Positions 23,805-36,000 of a DNA stretch of 64,000 nucleotides are shown in pieces. Under the pieces are notes generated by a model. It did not search any database and was not told the DNA's origin. It saw nothing but the letters and a program-made list of their open reading frames with translations. The stretch spans positions 1,550,001 through 1,614,000 of the forward strand of contig JACZZP010000008.1 of assembly GCA_015183035.1 (NCBI GenBank), in the 5' to 3' direction. Numbering within the stretch: the stretch's first letter is position 1; every line of letters starts with the position of its first letter. The stretch is from Meloidogyne chitwoodi (taxonomy: Eukaryota; Nematoda; Chromadorea; Rhabditida; Meloidogynidae). The translations under genes and the position numbers were made by a program.

Positions 23805-25524
23805 ATGCATAATAAACAATCAGAAGCCTGGGCTCATTTTGAAAAAGAAGCAAATTCATTGAATGTTACGTGCAAAATATGCAAACAAGTACTTATAAGA
23901 GGAGATAAATCAACAAAAGGTTTATGGAGTCATTTAATGCACAAACATCAGGATGAATATCTTCTATTGCGAGTAGCTCAAGGAGTAAAAAATGTAGTTT
24001 TAATTTTATTCGATTTAAAATGTTTAAATTTACGTCGGGAAATCCGAAGGAATTTTATAGCCCTATTTTCAGCTTAAACTATTCATAATTTGTCTCTACC
24101 TTTTCTTCTCTGAACTCTCATTTTTTATACATATTCATAGTAGTATATTTTAAATTAATTTCTTAATTCTGGTAATTCTAACCAATAATTTAGAGTGCTT
24201 GCATTATCCCAAAACAGGCTATTTACTATTTTTTAATTCTAATATTTGGATTTATAGGAGGTAAAACAAAATGACGATACAATTGTTGATGTTGTAACTC
24301 TCGACGGATCTACTTCCCTTTCATTGCAAGAGTATTTTATCAAAATTACTTTAAATTTTACTAATTTTTAAGAATGTCACGCACATTTTCTAAAAAGTAT
24401 AGTGAAAAATATAGTCATGAAGGATTCTCATACATTAAAGATGGGCAGAATTCTACCGGTGAAAAGATGTTTTGGCGCTGCGATAGATATCGTTCAACCG
24501 GCTGCAAGGGACGAGTTCACACATCAGCAGATGCTGATCGCACATTTTTAAATCTTGTCACTTCACATGATGAAACTTGCAATAGGGACGATATAATAGT
24601 CGGAGATCAAAAAGTTTATTTTCTTTTGTTTAAATTTTTATTTGTTGATTCAAAAATTTATTACTTTCTTCTCCGATATGGATAACCACCAGACCTATCT
24701 ACCTAACTCATCACTTACATTAATTTTTTAATATATATAATTTATTTTTAATTTCTTTTAGAATGGCTTTATTTTTAAAAACCAGGACAGGTTCAGACAA
24801 ATTGGTTTATGAAGGTTATACTCATTATAAGCATTATGTAAATTCAAAAAATCGAACTTATTGGAGATGTTCTCTTTATAGAAAAATCAAATGTATAGGT
24901 TCCGCCGTGACAGATGCAAATAATGATATTACTCTTACACATAAACATTCACATGAACCGGCATATGATCAGAACCTTTCTGCAACCAATTGTTCATTAG
25001 CTCGTTTGGGTAGTAATAAAAATAAGGTACATCTATAATTTTATTACATTAAAAAGTTATTTTAAGGCCACGCTTCTGACTTCGGTGAGTCTGAGAAAAG
25101 ACTCAAGCAAGCTGAGGGGATGGCCCCTTATCCAAAAATTCTAACATAAGTGTTTAAATATGTTAAAAATCTCATCGTTTAAAAAATTAAGTTTAAAGTG
25201 ATGAATTAGGTTTAATAATGAAATGGTTGTTGGTGGTCATTTCAATTTTAACTATTTATTTCCAAATCGGAGCGTGAGCCTTATTTTTGATGGATTTTTG
25301 TTAAAATTTTTTGTAATAAACCATTTATTACATTTTAATTTTTGATTAAAAAATTTTATTTTCAGAATAATTTACGACAAAAATCTAAAGTTCCAATTCA
25401 AAAGAGGAAACAAAACCTTGAAGAAAACAGCAAACAAACAAAACGTCAGAAACCAGTATTTGTTAAATCTGATTGGGAAGAGACAACTATTAATGAATTT
25501 GAACAACAGGTCGGATTTTTGTGA
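23805..25524 (+). CDS. BED-type and FLYWCH-type zinc-finger protein(s)
   Basis: The first exon (from ATG 23805, just after a TTTTAG acceptor) encodes a BED-like finger: WAHFEKEANS, CKICKQVL, then KGLWSHLMHKH. A second exon (about 24258-24331, EVKQNDDTIVDVV) joins in phase to a FLYWCH module (24373-24621; SYIKDG, MFWRCDRYRSTGCKGRV, TSHDETC). A second FLYWCH module is at 24762-25025 (LVYEGYTHYKHY, TYWRCSLYRKIKCIGS, THKHSHEP), and then a basic exon (25368-25508, QKRKQNLEENSKQTKRQK) with a stop at 25522. FLYWCH modules bind DNA and, in nematodes, repress neuronal microRNA or pharyngeal genes. The junction between the two FLYWCH exons closes only with a weak donor inside codons for VYFLL. These may therefore be two genes, or a polycistron with trans-spliced starts. 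Confidence 0.65.
25063..25130. other. Hairpin-forming GC-rich segment inside an intron
   Basis: TAAGGCCA at 25063-25070 can pair with TGGCCCCTTA at 25121-25130. Inside, GAGTCT (25087-25092) pairs with AGACTC (25099-25104) around a GAGAAA loop. The segment is more GC-rich than the rest of the intron. It could be a small structured RNA or a transposon relic; no family is recognised. Confidence 0.3.
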
Positions 25525-25842
25525 TAAAATGAACTTTAAAACTTTTTTTATCAAATTATTTTATTTAATTTAAAAAGACATTAAATATTTACAGTTAAAT
25601 TGTGTAGATTTTAACTTTCTTTTTATTTTCTTTCTACTTTTATTTTATACAAAACAAACATTTCTCTTTTTTCCTTTTCAATTGTTAATTTTATTCGTTC
25701 TTTTCTTTTTACTTAATTTTCATTTTATCTTATTTTTAGTTAAGAAAATTAAAAAATATTAATTTGATAAATTTAACCCTCAAACCTTCATTTTTTTTAC
25801 CTTTTATATATTCAGTGTTCAACAACAACTATTGGAACATTA
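25525..25842. other. Spacer between zinc-finger exons and APIP
   Basis: 318 bp, AT-rich, ending in a TTCAG acceptor at about 25815. The sequence TGTTCAACAACA after this acceptor is in frame with APIP. The acceptor may be a trans-splice site or join a preceding exon. Confidence 0.35.
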
Positions 25843-26780
25843 ATGCAACAAATACAGCAAACAGAAGATGAATCAATGAATGCTCAGCTTTTTGTTGAAT
25901 TAATGGCTCAATTTTTTGGGCAGGGTTGGATGATAGGCAGTTCTGGAGGAATGGCTGCATGTACTCAACCTTTGGAAAATGGAGAAGACGAAGATGGTCT
26001 TTTGCTTGTTTCACCCTCTTCAGTACCTAAAGAACGTTTAAAAGAGCAGGATCTCTTTATTTTTGACATGAAATGCATTCAAGAGCACTGCTCTGATGAT
26101 ATTTGTTTATCTGCTAATCCTATCTTTGGACCATCTCATTTACGGCCAAGTGCTTGTACTCCTTTATTTTTGCTCTTGCTACAATCAACTCCTGGCACTA
26201 GTTGTGTTATTCACACTCATTCAAAATATGCTAATTTAGGTTAGTTTAACTAGTTTTCAATTTATATATAAACAAATAGATTTTTTTTAATTTTTGAATA
26301 ATTCGGGAAGAAAAGTTTTTGGTTCAGATCAGATATATTCCTTACAATTATTATGTTTACCTAAACTGTTTATTAAATTTTAATTTTACAAGAAATTATT
26401 TCAGTCACTGTACTTTTTGCCCAACGCAATTGGCTTGAAATTACCAATCAGGAAATGCTTAAAGGTGTAATGGATCGTCGTAATTGGCATTCTTTCCAAA
26501 ATACTGATAGATTTGTATTGCCAATTGTTGAAAATAAACCTCAAGAACAGGATTTAGTTGTAAATTTAAATTTTTTTTATAAATATTTAATAAATTTTAG
26601 CCAATTCTCAGAGAAGCAATTGATAAATATCCACATTCTCCAGCTTTTTTAGTTAGAAGGCACGGCCTTTTTGTTTTGGGTCCTAGTTGGCAAAAAACTA
26701 AAGTAATGCTTGAATGTTTAGAATATTTATTAGAATTAATTTGGAAAATGGGAAAGGCTGGAATTGATGATGTTATTTGA
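25843..26780 (+). CDS. APIP: Methylthioribulose-1-phosphate dehydratase (APIP/MtnB)
   Basis: A cytosolic zinc enzyme of the methionine salvage pathway that dehydrates methylthioribulose-1-phosphate. Three exons close in phase (25843-26239, 26405-26556, 26601-26780) to 242 residues, a normal length. Class II aldolase-fold motifs are present: GWMIGSSGGMAA (28-39), LLLVSPSSVPKERLKEQDLF, CTPLFLLLLQ, the zinc site VIHTHSK (His124, His126), ITNQEMLKGV, VLPIVENKPQEQDL and the third zinc ligand in VRRHGLFVLG (His204). The acidic catalytic residue is not pinned down by eye. The start is taken at ATG 25843 because the sequence before it is outside the conserved core. The upstream frame stays open for 9 codons to a splice acceptor, so a fusion with the FLYWCH exons is possible in principle. 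Confidence 0.9.
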
Positions 26781-27758
26781 TTTTATTTTTATTTAAAAAT
26801 TGTATAATTAATTCAATCCTGGCAGATTATTAGATATAATAGAGAAGAAACCTTATAAAAGTTTTTTTTGTTAAAATCGGAGGTTTTCTATTTTTTATTA
26901 ATATAGATATATAAAGTTTTAATAATAAGAACAACTCCTGAGAATCTGCAGGATAATATATTTTATTATATTATACATAAATAGCTTAAAATTTTAATTT
27001 TTAAATAAATAATTGATATTTAAATACTTTTTAATAGGTATATTAATATATATTTAGAAGATTATTTTAAAAAAATACTTCACAACTTCCTCATTATTAT
27101 AAAATTATTTTGATTAAATATAATTTAATTTCACAATTATTTTGTCTTATACTCATTTATCTGCGTAGGTGTGAAGAGTAATTTATATAAAATAATATAA
27201 TGGATTAGGTTATCTATTTAGAGAAGCTTTAATTTTGAGAGGTTTTTAACTGATATTGGAGGAAATGAACACAAATTTTTTGGTTTAAAAATATTTTTTT
27301 TTTAACATTAAAAAAACTATTAACGTGAAAATAGTGCAATAATATTTATCTTTTATTTAGTAGTACAGTTGCTAATTGTTAAATTGCTTTGAGATAAATG
27401 AAGAATAATATTTGTTAGAGAATTAGATTTATAAAAATAAATATATTTGTTAGAGAAAAGATGAAAACAAATAAAAGCTTTTAATTTTATTGATGGTTGA
27501 AAATGTAAGTTTAATCTAAGCAATATTTTTAGCATTCGTCATTTGTTTTAGCTTTTAAAGGGTCCGAAAATCGACTCATTTTGTTTTAGCCTTTTTTCAA
27601 GATCAAGCGGCTGCTTAATTTGCTCATTTTTACTTTGAATCATTTTCTTCCCATTTAATTGAAATATTATTTATCTAAAAGAAGATAATTTTTAATTTCG
27701 AATTTATCTATTTGTTTAATTAAAATAAAGTACAAAACTTATTCTTTATTTTTTAGCA
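26781..27758. other. Intergenic region, no gene seen
   Basis: About 980 bp of AT-rich DNA between APIP and the VQWPP-repeat gene, both on the plus strand. Only short hydrophobic chance ORFs occur. A TTTTTTAG acceptor two bases before the next start codon (27756) suggests trans-splicing of the downstream mRNA. Confidence 0.4.
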
Positions 27759-30700
27759 ATGACAGTGGAAGAAGAGAACGCAAATAGTTCTGAGGAGGAA
27801 GAAGAAGAAGATGAACCTGTACCCATTCGTCAACAACAAGTCCGCATGGTTGTTACGGACTCTTCTGCTGGTTATGGCCAAGAATCAACTGCGGATGTAT
27901 TATTCTTTTTTTAGTTTTTCTTAAATTTTAAATTATTGCCTCTTTAAGTCGCCAGTGGCTAAAACATCACCACAAGCAATTGTCACTACAACAAGTACAA
28001 CTACAAAAGTTTCTGGAAATGATGATTTGGATGAGGCACAAGAGGCAGCTATTGAGGCAGCACGTAAGCGTCATCAAGAGGCAATTGAAAAAGCTAGAGC
28101 TGAAGCTGTAAAAATGCAAGAGGAAGCCAGAGCTAGAGCAGAAGCTGCACGACAGCAACAACAACAACAAATTTTAGAACAACAAAAAATAGTATAAAAT
28201 AAAAATTTTTGAAATAATATTTAGGAAAATTTGCCAAAAAATAATTTTCTAAATACCTTTAAAAACTTAAAATTTTTGACAATTTTTTTTTCTAATAGGC
28301 AGCAGAAGAACAACGTCAACAACAATTAAAAGCTCAACAAGAAGCAACTAAACTTCAGGCTGAACAACGATCTGCTCAATTAAAAGCACAACAAGAAGCA
28401 CAAAAAATGGCAGCACAACAACAGGTAAATACATATATCATTTATTTTATTTTCTCATTTTTAACAAAATAAAAATAAAATGAGTTTCTTTTATTATTTT
28501 AATAAAATGTTAAAAATCTAATAAAAGTTTTTAAAAGAATTTTATCTTTCATTTATTTTTTAAATTATTTATGTTTGAACTTTTAAAAAAGATGAAAATA
28601 AAAATAAGAGAAAATATAAAAAAGTTATTTCTTTTAGTACATTTCAATCATTTTTTAAAGTAAAATTTATTAAAAAAAAAAAAAAGAATTGATTTTGTTT
28701 CAATAATTTTTTATTAAGAAATTCTTTTAAATTTATCTTTTTTTATTTCATCAAATTAAGACCTTTTTTGAATTTTCACAATTTTTTAGTTTAATAATAT
28801 TATTTTAAAAATTTAAATTACCGTATCTGTGTAAAACTTATTTTTTTAATTAAAAAAATCTATCAAAATTTTAATTTAACAAATATATTATGTCAATATC
28901 TAAATTTTTAAAAATAATAATAACACCTCCATCACCTCCTATTATTTCCAAAAAACAGGTACAACAACAACAAAAACAACAAACAAAGCCAACACCTCAA
29001 CCACCCCAACAACAAAAAGTTTTGAGTCAACAACAAAAGCCAACACCCCCAACACCTACAACTCCAAAACAGTCTGTTCAAACACCAACACAGGTAAAGA
29101 AAAAATAAAATAAAAATTAGGAATTCTAAATATATATTTTAATATTTTAAAAAGTAATTGTGAAGAAATAAATATATTTTTAATTTTTACTTTTTTTCAG
29201 CCTAATAAGCCTGCTGAATCTAAAGCTCCTCCTCCTCCACAAAAAGCTTCAGCTCAAACTCAACCACCAAAATCTGCTACTCCAATTCAACCAAAAGCTG
29301 TCCCTCAACCAAAATCTTCTTCTATAATTCAACCTAAAGCTATTCCAGCTTCTCCTACTACAAAACCAATAATTTCAAATAATCCTTCTCAAATACGTCA
29401 ACCCCCTCCATTGGCCAGAGAACCAGAACCTTTAGAACCTCCTAAACAAATTTTAGCTCATTCACCTTTTCAACCAAAAAATCCAAAAGCAGAAAACCAT
29501 TCGTGGCCACCTCCTTCTGAAGATGAAGAAGAACAAACTGTTGAAGGTGGAAAACGAAATAAAATTTTGGTAAAGAATTTTTTATTTAAATTTTGAAAAT
29601 TAAAAAATAAATCTTTTTATCTTTTTTTTTAAAGGATGACAATTCTTGGCAATTTCAAAAAAGAATTCAATTAGAATATCAACCGGTAATATATTTAAAA
29701 ATAAATTTTAAAAAATATTTTCAGATTCAACCAACAAAAATTCAACCTCCAGAATTGGATTTTGAAGGAGAAATTAAAGTATAATTTAATTATATAATTT
29801 ATTTTTATTTATTTTTTAATAATAGAAAACAATAGTTCCTCAACCTGCAGGATTTTCTAAAGTAAAATGGAATGAATTCACTGAAGAAGAACAAAAGGTA
29901 AAATAATAATTTTTAATAGGATTTTATAGAGGTCATTTCCTAACTGTAAAATTAAGAAATATTCTTATAAATAATCAAAATAAAATAAGAAAAAATATTT
30001 TTCTTTAGGAAAAACAATCAGTTCCACGTGTAAAAGCTCAAGATTGGATTCCTGAAAATGATTCTGAACATCCAGTATTAAAAACATTATATCAACCAGG
30101 AAAGATTGCACCAAATTCACAATCTGGTCGATTATGGCCTCCACCTGGTTATGGAGAAGAAGAACAAATTGAAATTGGGTTAATAAAATTAAATATTATT
30201 TTAATATTTAAATTAAATTTAAGACATGCCAATAAAGTAAAAGCTGTAGGTGATGAAGATTGGAAACAAGGAGAACAACAAGAAATACAAAATGGAGAGG
30301 ATAATAATTTTATAGGTAATGCTCCTTGGAGTCGTCAAGCTGCTGGGGGTAATGTTAAAAATGTTCAATGGCCTCCTCCAGAAAATCAATTAGAACATGG
30401 AGAATTTGGTAGAGGAAAATTAAATGTACAATGGCCACCTTCTGAACAAGAGGAACAAGAACAGAAACAGGTAATTTATTAAATAATAATATTAAATAAT
30501 TTATTTTTTTATTATTCTCTTATATATTAAATTTATAATCTCACACAAAAACATTTAAAAATATTAAGAACAATTTATCTTTATTTAATTCTTTTTGCCC
30601 ATTTTATTCGTTCATGGGCAACCCTAAAATAAATTTTATTTATTAAATTTAATTAAAAATTTATTTAAAATTAATTAAATAAAATAAACTAATTAATGTT

Positions 30701-31669
30701 TTAAAGAGAAAAAAGGAGGAGCAATCTCTACAAATCTCCAAAAAATTAAATATTATGGGAGTAGAGGGGTTGCCCATGTGTGCAAAAATGTTTTTAAAAA
30801 TATGAAAAAATATTTTAAAAATTAAAAAAAATTAAAATAAAAGGCTGAGGCAATCTCTTCTCCTTGGGGACGTAAAGTAGATGTTGGAAATGTCAAAAAC
30901 GCTCAATGGCCTCCAGAAGAAAATATTTTGGAACATGGTTTTGGACCTGGAGGGAGATTACAAGTACAATGGCCACCAGAAGAAGGAGAAGAGGAATTCA
31001 ATGGACTACAGGTAGATAAAAAATTGGAAATAAGAAAATGAAAAAACACATGGGCAACTAATTAGATGACTTAATTTATAAATGAGCTTAATCCCTGTCC
31101 TTCAATTTTAAAAAATTAAAAGATTTTTTGTTTTTTTAATTTCCTTTTATTTAAAAAATTAATTTTCATTATTTTTTTAAATAAATCAAAATTTTGAAAA
31201 AAAAATAAATAGGCAGAGGGACGATTACAAGCAGCAGATAGTAATGTACGAGGAGTACAATGGCCTCCTCTCGAAAATATATCAGAACATGAAGCTTATG
31301 GTGCTGGTCGAATGCAAGTTCAATGGCCACCTAGTGAACAAGAGGAACGTGAATCTCATCAAGTGAAACATTTTTTTAAGTTTATGCACACATTTTTGAA
31401 TATGTACATATATTGCTCCTCCTTTCTAATTTTTTCTTTGAAAATTTCTCTCAAAAATATGAGTGAATTTAATTTTAAAAAATTTATATTTTTCAGGTAG
31501 AGATTTTACAAACTCATTTGCCTACAAAACCACATCAAAGAGAATGGCAAGATTTAATTTTTTAAAATTCAATAGAAAGAAATAATTTATTTATTTTTAT
31601 TTAGGCCGCCAGCACATTATGTTGCTGCACAAGGTGGAGAGGTTGAAGGTAAATTTAAAAATTATTCTT
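27759..31669 (+). CDS. Gln/Pro-rich protein with exon-encoded VQWPP repeats
   Basis: I do not recognise the family. The start ATG (27759) follows a TTTTTTAG acceptor by two bases. Order of regions: acidic N-terminus (MTVEEENANSSEEEEEEDEP); an Ala/Glu/Gln-rich coiled-coil (EAIEKARAEAVKMQEEARAR and EEQRQQQLKAQQ); a Pro/Gln-rich region (PPPQKASAQTQPPKSATP); then acidic short exons (FSKVKWNEFTEEEQ, KIQPPELDFEGE). Last come three repeats of about 38 residues. Each repeat contains VKNVQWPPPEN-EHG and a second VQWPPSEQEE block: 30340-30476, 30880-31010 and 31230-31360, on separate exons. The last exons read HLPTKPHQREWQ and RPPAHYVAAQGGEVEG, with a stop at about 31669. The end is uncertain, since a further intron at GTAAAT is possible. 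Length is about 650-700 residues. There is no signal peptide. A structural or scaffold role in muscle or cytoskeleton is only a guess. Confidence 0.6.
30613..30788. mobile_element. MITE-like inverted-repeat element in an intron
   Basis: CATGGGCAACCC (30613-30624) and GGGTTGCCCATG (30777-30788) bound a 176-bp, mostly AT segment in the intron between the first two VQWPP repeat exons. A lone CATGGGCAAC copy occurs in the next intron at about 31049, as if a second, decayed member lies there. Confidence 0.5.
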
Positions 31670-32060
31670 AAAGATTAGCATAATGTTTAAAAAGTATCAA
31701 ATTTTTAGCACAGTAAAATGACTGAAAAACAAAAATAAAAGATGTGAAGAATATTGTTTTTAAAAATAAACTAAATATATATTTTTAAAATACACAAATA
31801 TAAAACGGTTCAACAATACGCTTTTTTTAATACTCTTAAATGAATATATTGTAGTGCATAAATAAAACCATATTATGTGTATCAGTCAATTTAATAACTA
31901 AATTTTTTTTAAGAAGATAAGGCTTTTGTATTAAAAAAAAATTTCAAAGCTCAACAGTTATTTCCAAGTTTAATTATATTTCTCAACAAAAATTTTTTAA
32001 TCAATAAATTATTTTATGTCAAACAAATCAATCAACAAACAACAATTTTCCTTTCATCTT
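31670..32060. other. Convergent intergenic region
   Basis: The 3' flanks of the VQWPP-repeat gene (+) and the 169-aa gene (-). A long low-complexity open frame follows 31915 and might be a last exon of the VQWPP gene, but its Phe/Asn/Lys-rich composition looks like chance. Confidence 0.35.
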
Positions 32061-32714
32061 TTATTTACTTTTCTTCTCCTTGTTGTCCCCCATCGCCGGG
32101 AAGAGTGCGCTCCTGTCAAGTGAGGCTAATGTTTCATAGTCCGGAGAATATTTATCAGCTAAAAATATAAATTTTTAATAAATAGTAAATATTCCAAATA
32201 CCATGTCCAACTCTAGGCACTCCACGATTTGGCGAGGTCGGCAATGAATTAATGTTGAAGAATGGATCGTCAGGTTGAACATTACCCGAACTATTATCAT
32301 TGTTTTGCTGTCCAGGCTGTGGCGCGCGAGAAGAAAGGCGAAGTGAAGGAGGAACGTCACCTTCTAATTTAAGCATCTCCTGTTAAATTTAACTAGATTA
32401 TACTCAAGTATTCGATACTAAAAGGAAATAACCGCAAATCCACCGGGACCACTCTTCTGCCCATCAATACTTGCACCGCTTTCCACCTGTGTAGTTAAAC
32501 TTTTCTTTTTTCGTACCACTTCCTTCCCGGGTTCGTCGAATTTCCACGGAACACTAAAGAAATCATTTACAAACAGGACAAGAAGTCTCCCAGCAGAAAA
32601 GAACATATTGAACAGTTCTTTAAGAGCATCGATAATATTCATAACGATTTCTATAAAATTAAAAAACAAAACTTTTTTAAAGAAAAAATGGAACCAACCA
32701 ACTTCGACGAGCAT
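32061..32714 (-). CDS. Unknown conserved-looking 169-residue protein
   Basis: Four exons close in phase: 32699-32714, 32433-32650, 32202-32379 and 32061-32158. The first exon codes for just MLVEV. Residues 7-35 form a hydrophobic or amphipathic helix (IVMNIIDALKELFNMFFSAG, then RLLVLFVNDFF), followed by VPWKFDEPGKEVVRKKK. The second half is polar and Pro/Asn/Asp-rich (PPSLRLSSRAPQPGQQNN, DDPFFNINSLPTSPNRG) and ends DYETLASLDRSALFPAMGDN with a Lys-rich tail. Phase closure and moderate GC content argue for a real gene. No family is recognised. It could be a membrane-anchored adaptor with a disordered cytosolic tail. It is divergent from the GTF3C2-like gene with 359 bp between start codons. Confidence 0.65.
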
Positions 32715-33073
32715 TTTATTTTTTTTAAGGCCAATATATTGAAAATAGATTGAATTGATACTCAAACTCTGAGAAATATGGTGATAATTAGTGACTAAAT
32801 TTAATGTTTTTATAGTAAAGTGCTTAAATCCTTATTTGATAACGTTTCCAAATTTTTTTAAAATTTTTTTAAAAATTTATCAAAAATGTTTTGAAAAAGC
32901 AATTGGCGTTTTGAAAAATATGACATTTTATCCTAATGGCTGCTTATTTTCTTTCTTTTTTTATGAAGTTCGAGGCCGCTTGAGAAATTGATTTTTATAA
33001 GCAGAGTCGTCTTGAGTTTTAGTATTATTTAAAAAATATAAGTGATTTACTTCTAGTTTATTGTTTTTACCTT
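32715..33073. promoter_or_regulatory. Divergent promoter region
   Basis: 359 bp between the starts of the 169-residue gene (-) and the TFIIIC110-like gene (+). AT-rich with no recognised motif; inferred to hold both promoters from position only. Confidence 0.3.
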
Positions 33074-36000
33074 ATGTCAAAATTGAAGAAAATACGCTAT
33101 ACAAACGACAAAAGTGTCGATTCTGATTATCAATTTGGTGTTGATGAATCTTCTGGCGAAGATGATGAATCAATTCAGGTTTTTTTCACTTAAAATTCGA
33201 AAATCAAGATTTAACAATAGCCTTCGATTACCACTTCAAGCGGTCGTTTAAGTCGTCCACCGACAATCGATACTTCGAACACAGGAAAAAATGACGAGAC
33301 AAAAGATGATAATGATATCAGTGTACAAATTCCAATGAAACGTACAAAAATCCATGAAACTGACCGATGTTTCCTTTTTCCTTTTAAACTATTTAATTTT
33401 ATTTTTAAGCTTGTGCGCCAGATTTTTCAAAAGTCGCTCGTTATCTAACAGCAGTTAAACAAACACGTAACAATTCTATCCATTTCTTAAATGAAGAAGA
33501 ACTAAAGGTTTTTTACTTTTAAGATTATTTTTTATTTGAAAAATCTCTCTAAAAGACTATTTTTTGATGGAAAAATATTAGTCTAGCCAATTTAATTAAA
33601 CTATCAAAAATTTACTTTTCTTATTTATTGGGATTTACATCTCAAATATAAACAGGAAAAAAATTAATTTATTTCCAGACTGTGCAGTCTGGTAGACAGA
33701 CATTATCACAATTCTGGCGGACTAGATTAGATAAAATTTGTCCTAATAGTCAAAATGACAAACCATTAGATTTTTCTTGTTGGAAAAAAATTGATGATTT
33801 GAGTGCTTCTTTAACTCGATGGCTTGGCACCAAATCAATTGGATTGGTTATTCAATGTTCAATACCCAATGGAATTCAGTCACTCGATGATGAATCAGAA
33901 AAACCTCGTAAATAAAATATTTTTTAATTTTCTAGTTAAAATTAAGCTTCCGATGAGCGTATTCCTTTGCCTGTTAAATTGTCAAGGAAAAGAGGAAGAC
34001 CTCGAAAGAATCAATTATGGAAGATAAATAGACTTTTGGAGTCTCCTGAAGTCGAACATTACGAGAAAAATTGTAATTTTATAAATTAAAATATTTTAAA
34101 TTATTATTTCAATTTAAATTTTAGCATTAACAGTAAATGAGCATCTACAATCTTTGGTATCAGAACAAATTGAAGCTACTTCTTCTATTATTAATCAAAT
34201 GAAAAAAACCAAAGGGCGTAGCACAAATAATTCAGTGGCTTCTGCACTAACTGACTGTACTGAAATTTATTATTATTTTTTTACATTTCTGAATATTAAA
34301 ATAATTATTTTTAATTTAAAAACTCTTTTATTATTTCAGTATCTTCACTTCCATCAACTTCATTTAATTCGGTTCTTCATGTAACATCATCATCACAACA
34401 TAAAAATATTGCCAATAATTCTCCAAATAAAAAAAAATTAAAATCTAAATCTGCAAAAAGTGCAAGTCAAAAGACTGTAAAAATGGAGGTTTTTTACATA
34501 TTTTTCAAGCATATTTTTTTGATCTAAATTTAGATAGAAGATTTCTCTCTTCCTGCTGAATTTTCTCATGGAATTAATTTTCCTATTTCAACAGTTTCTT
34601 TACTTTTACCTACTAATAATAATAAAATAAAAAACTCTCGAACAAAAACTTCAAATAGGTATTTTTTTAATACGTACTTCTTCATTGTTTACTTAAGTCT
34701 TTATCTAATCTATTATAATTTCTTAAATACTTATACAAGCTAATTCTTAAAATTTCATTTCAAAGTTTTTCATATAATTTTTGTTAAATATCTTATTTCT
34801 TTTCATTTATTTTTAAAACATTTTTTCATTATTTTTATTAATTAATTTTTTTAGATCTCATTCTTCTAACTCTACACTTAATACAACAACACCTGAAGAA
34901 GCATTGAATAATCCTTCAACTAGTAATGAAAAAATACCTCATAAAATTCAAAATGGTGGAAATCTTCATTCAAAATCTTTTTTAACTGTATTTTTATTTA
35001 TTAAAATTGATATAGTACATATATTCTTTTATTTTTAGCCCTCAATAAGAAAAGAATTAAATAAAACAGATTCAAAGAAAGATAAACATGGTATTATTGA
35101 TTTACCATTTTCCAAAGACGAACAAATTAATGTTCCAATTTTTTCTGGAAAAACATTTCCTTTCGATGTAGATGTCTCACCAACTGTTCAACACTTTGAA
35201 AGTGTACAAGTAAGGAACAGTTCTGATTTTGTAGTTTTTTGAACTTAAAATTCAGATTTATTATTGCGTATTTAATTATAAAATTAACTTAATTAAGGTT
35301 GTTGATATTTTCAATACCTTGACTTCAGAACCATCTTCAGCCCAAGAAACAACAACATATGCATCCTTGACATCTAGTCAGAATGATTTAGATTTATTTT
35401 ATCAAAACCGAATTAATCGTCAGAAACTACAAAAAATAAAATCTAATCGTCAATTTGCCCAGACCTTATTTTGTGGTGGTCCAATTGCAGATATTGCTGT
35501 TTGTCCTCATGCTCTGCCGGATGGTAGAAAATTTATTTTTTAACTTGCAACATTGCCAATGATTGGTTGTATTAATTTAATAATAGTTCCAGTCTTTTGC
35601 CGAATGTTGCTAAATAAATTTTTAGTTAAAATAAAACTATTGTGACATAAGGTGCCGATTACTTTACTATTTTGGATTGTCGGTAAATATGTCACTACAT
35701 AAAAATAATTTTAAAAAAGTGCTATTTGTAAAAAAAAATTTTATAAACAATTTTTAGGCAAAGAATTGTTTGTAGTGGCAACTTTTGCTGATGAAAAATA
35801 TCTTGATTGTAATCATATCGATGATCTTCATTCTTATCTTCAAGTATGGACAACAAATATAATGAAGTCTACTGATAATGATGATGATCATACAAAGTTT
35901 CCTTTTATATTAAAATTTTAAAATTTAATCTTAAAGTGATCCAAAGTTGGCCTTTCTTCTTCGAATTCCAAATGCGAAACATGTTTGTTCAGTCACATGG

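Noticed and set aside
31915..32160. Open frame beginning EDKAFVLKK as a last exon of the VQWPP gene
   Set aside because: It could be joined in phase, but it is Phe/Asn/Ile-rich, unlike the rest, and overlaps the 3' end of the opposite-strand gene; left as a possibility only.
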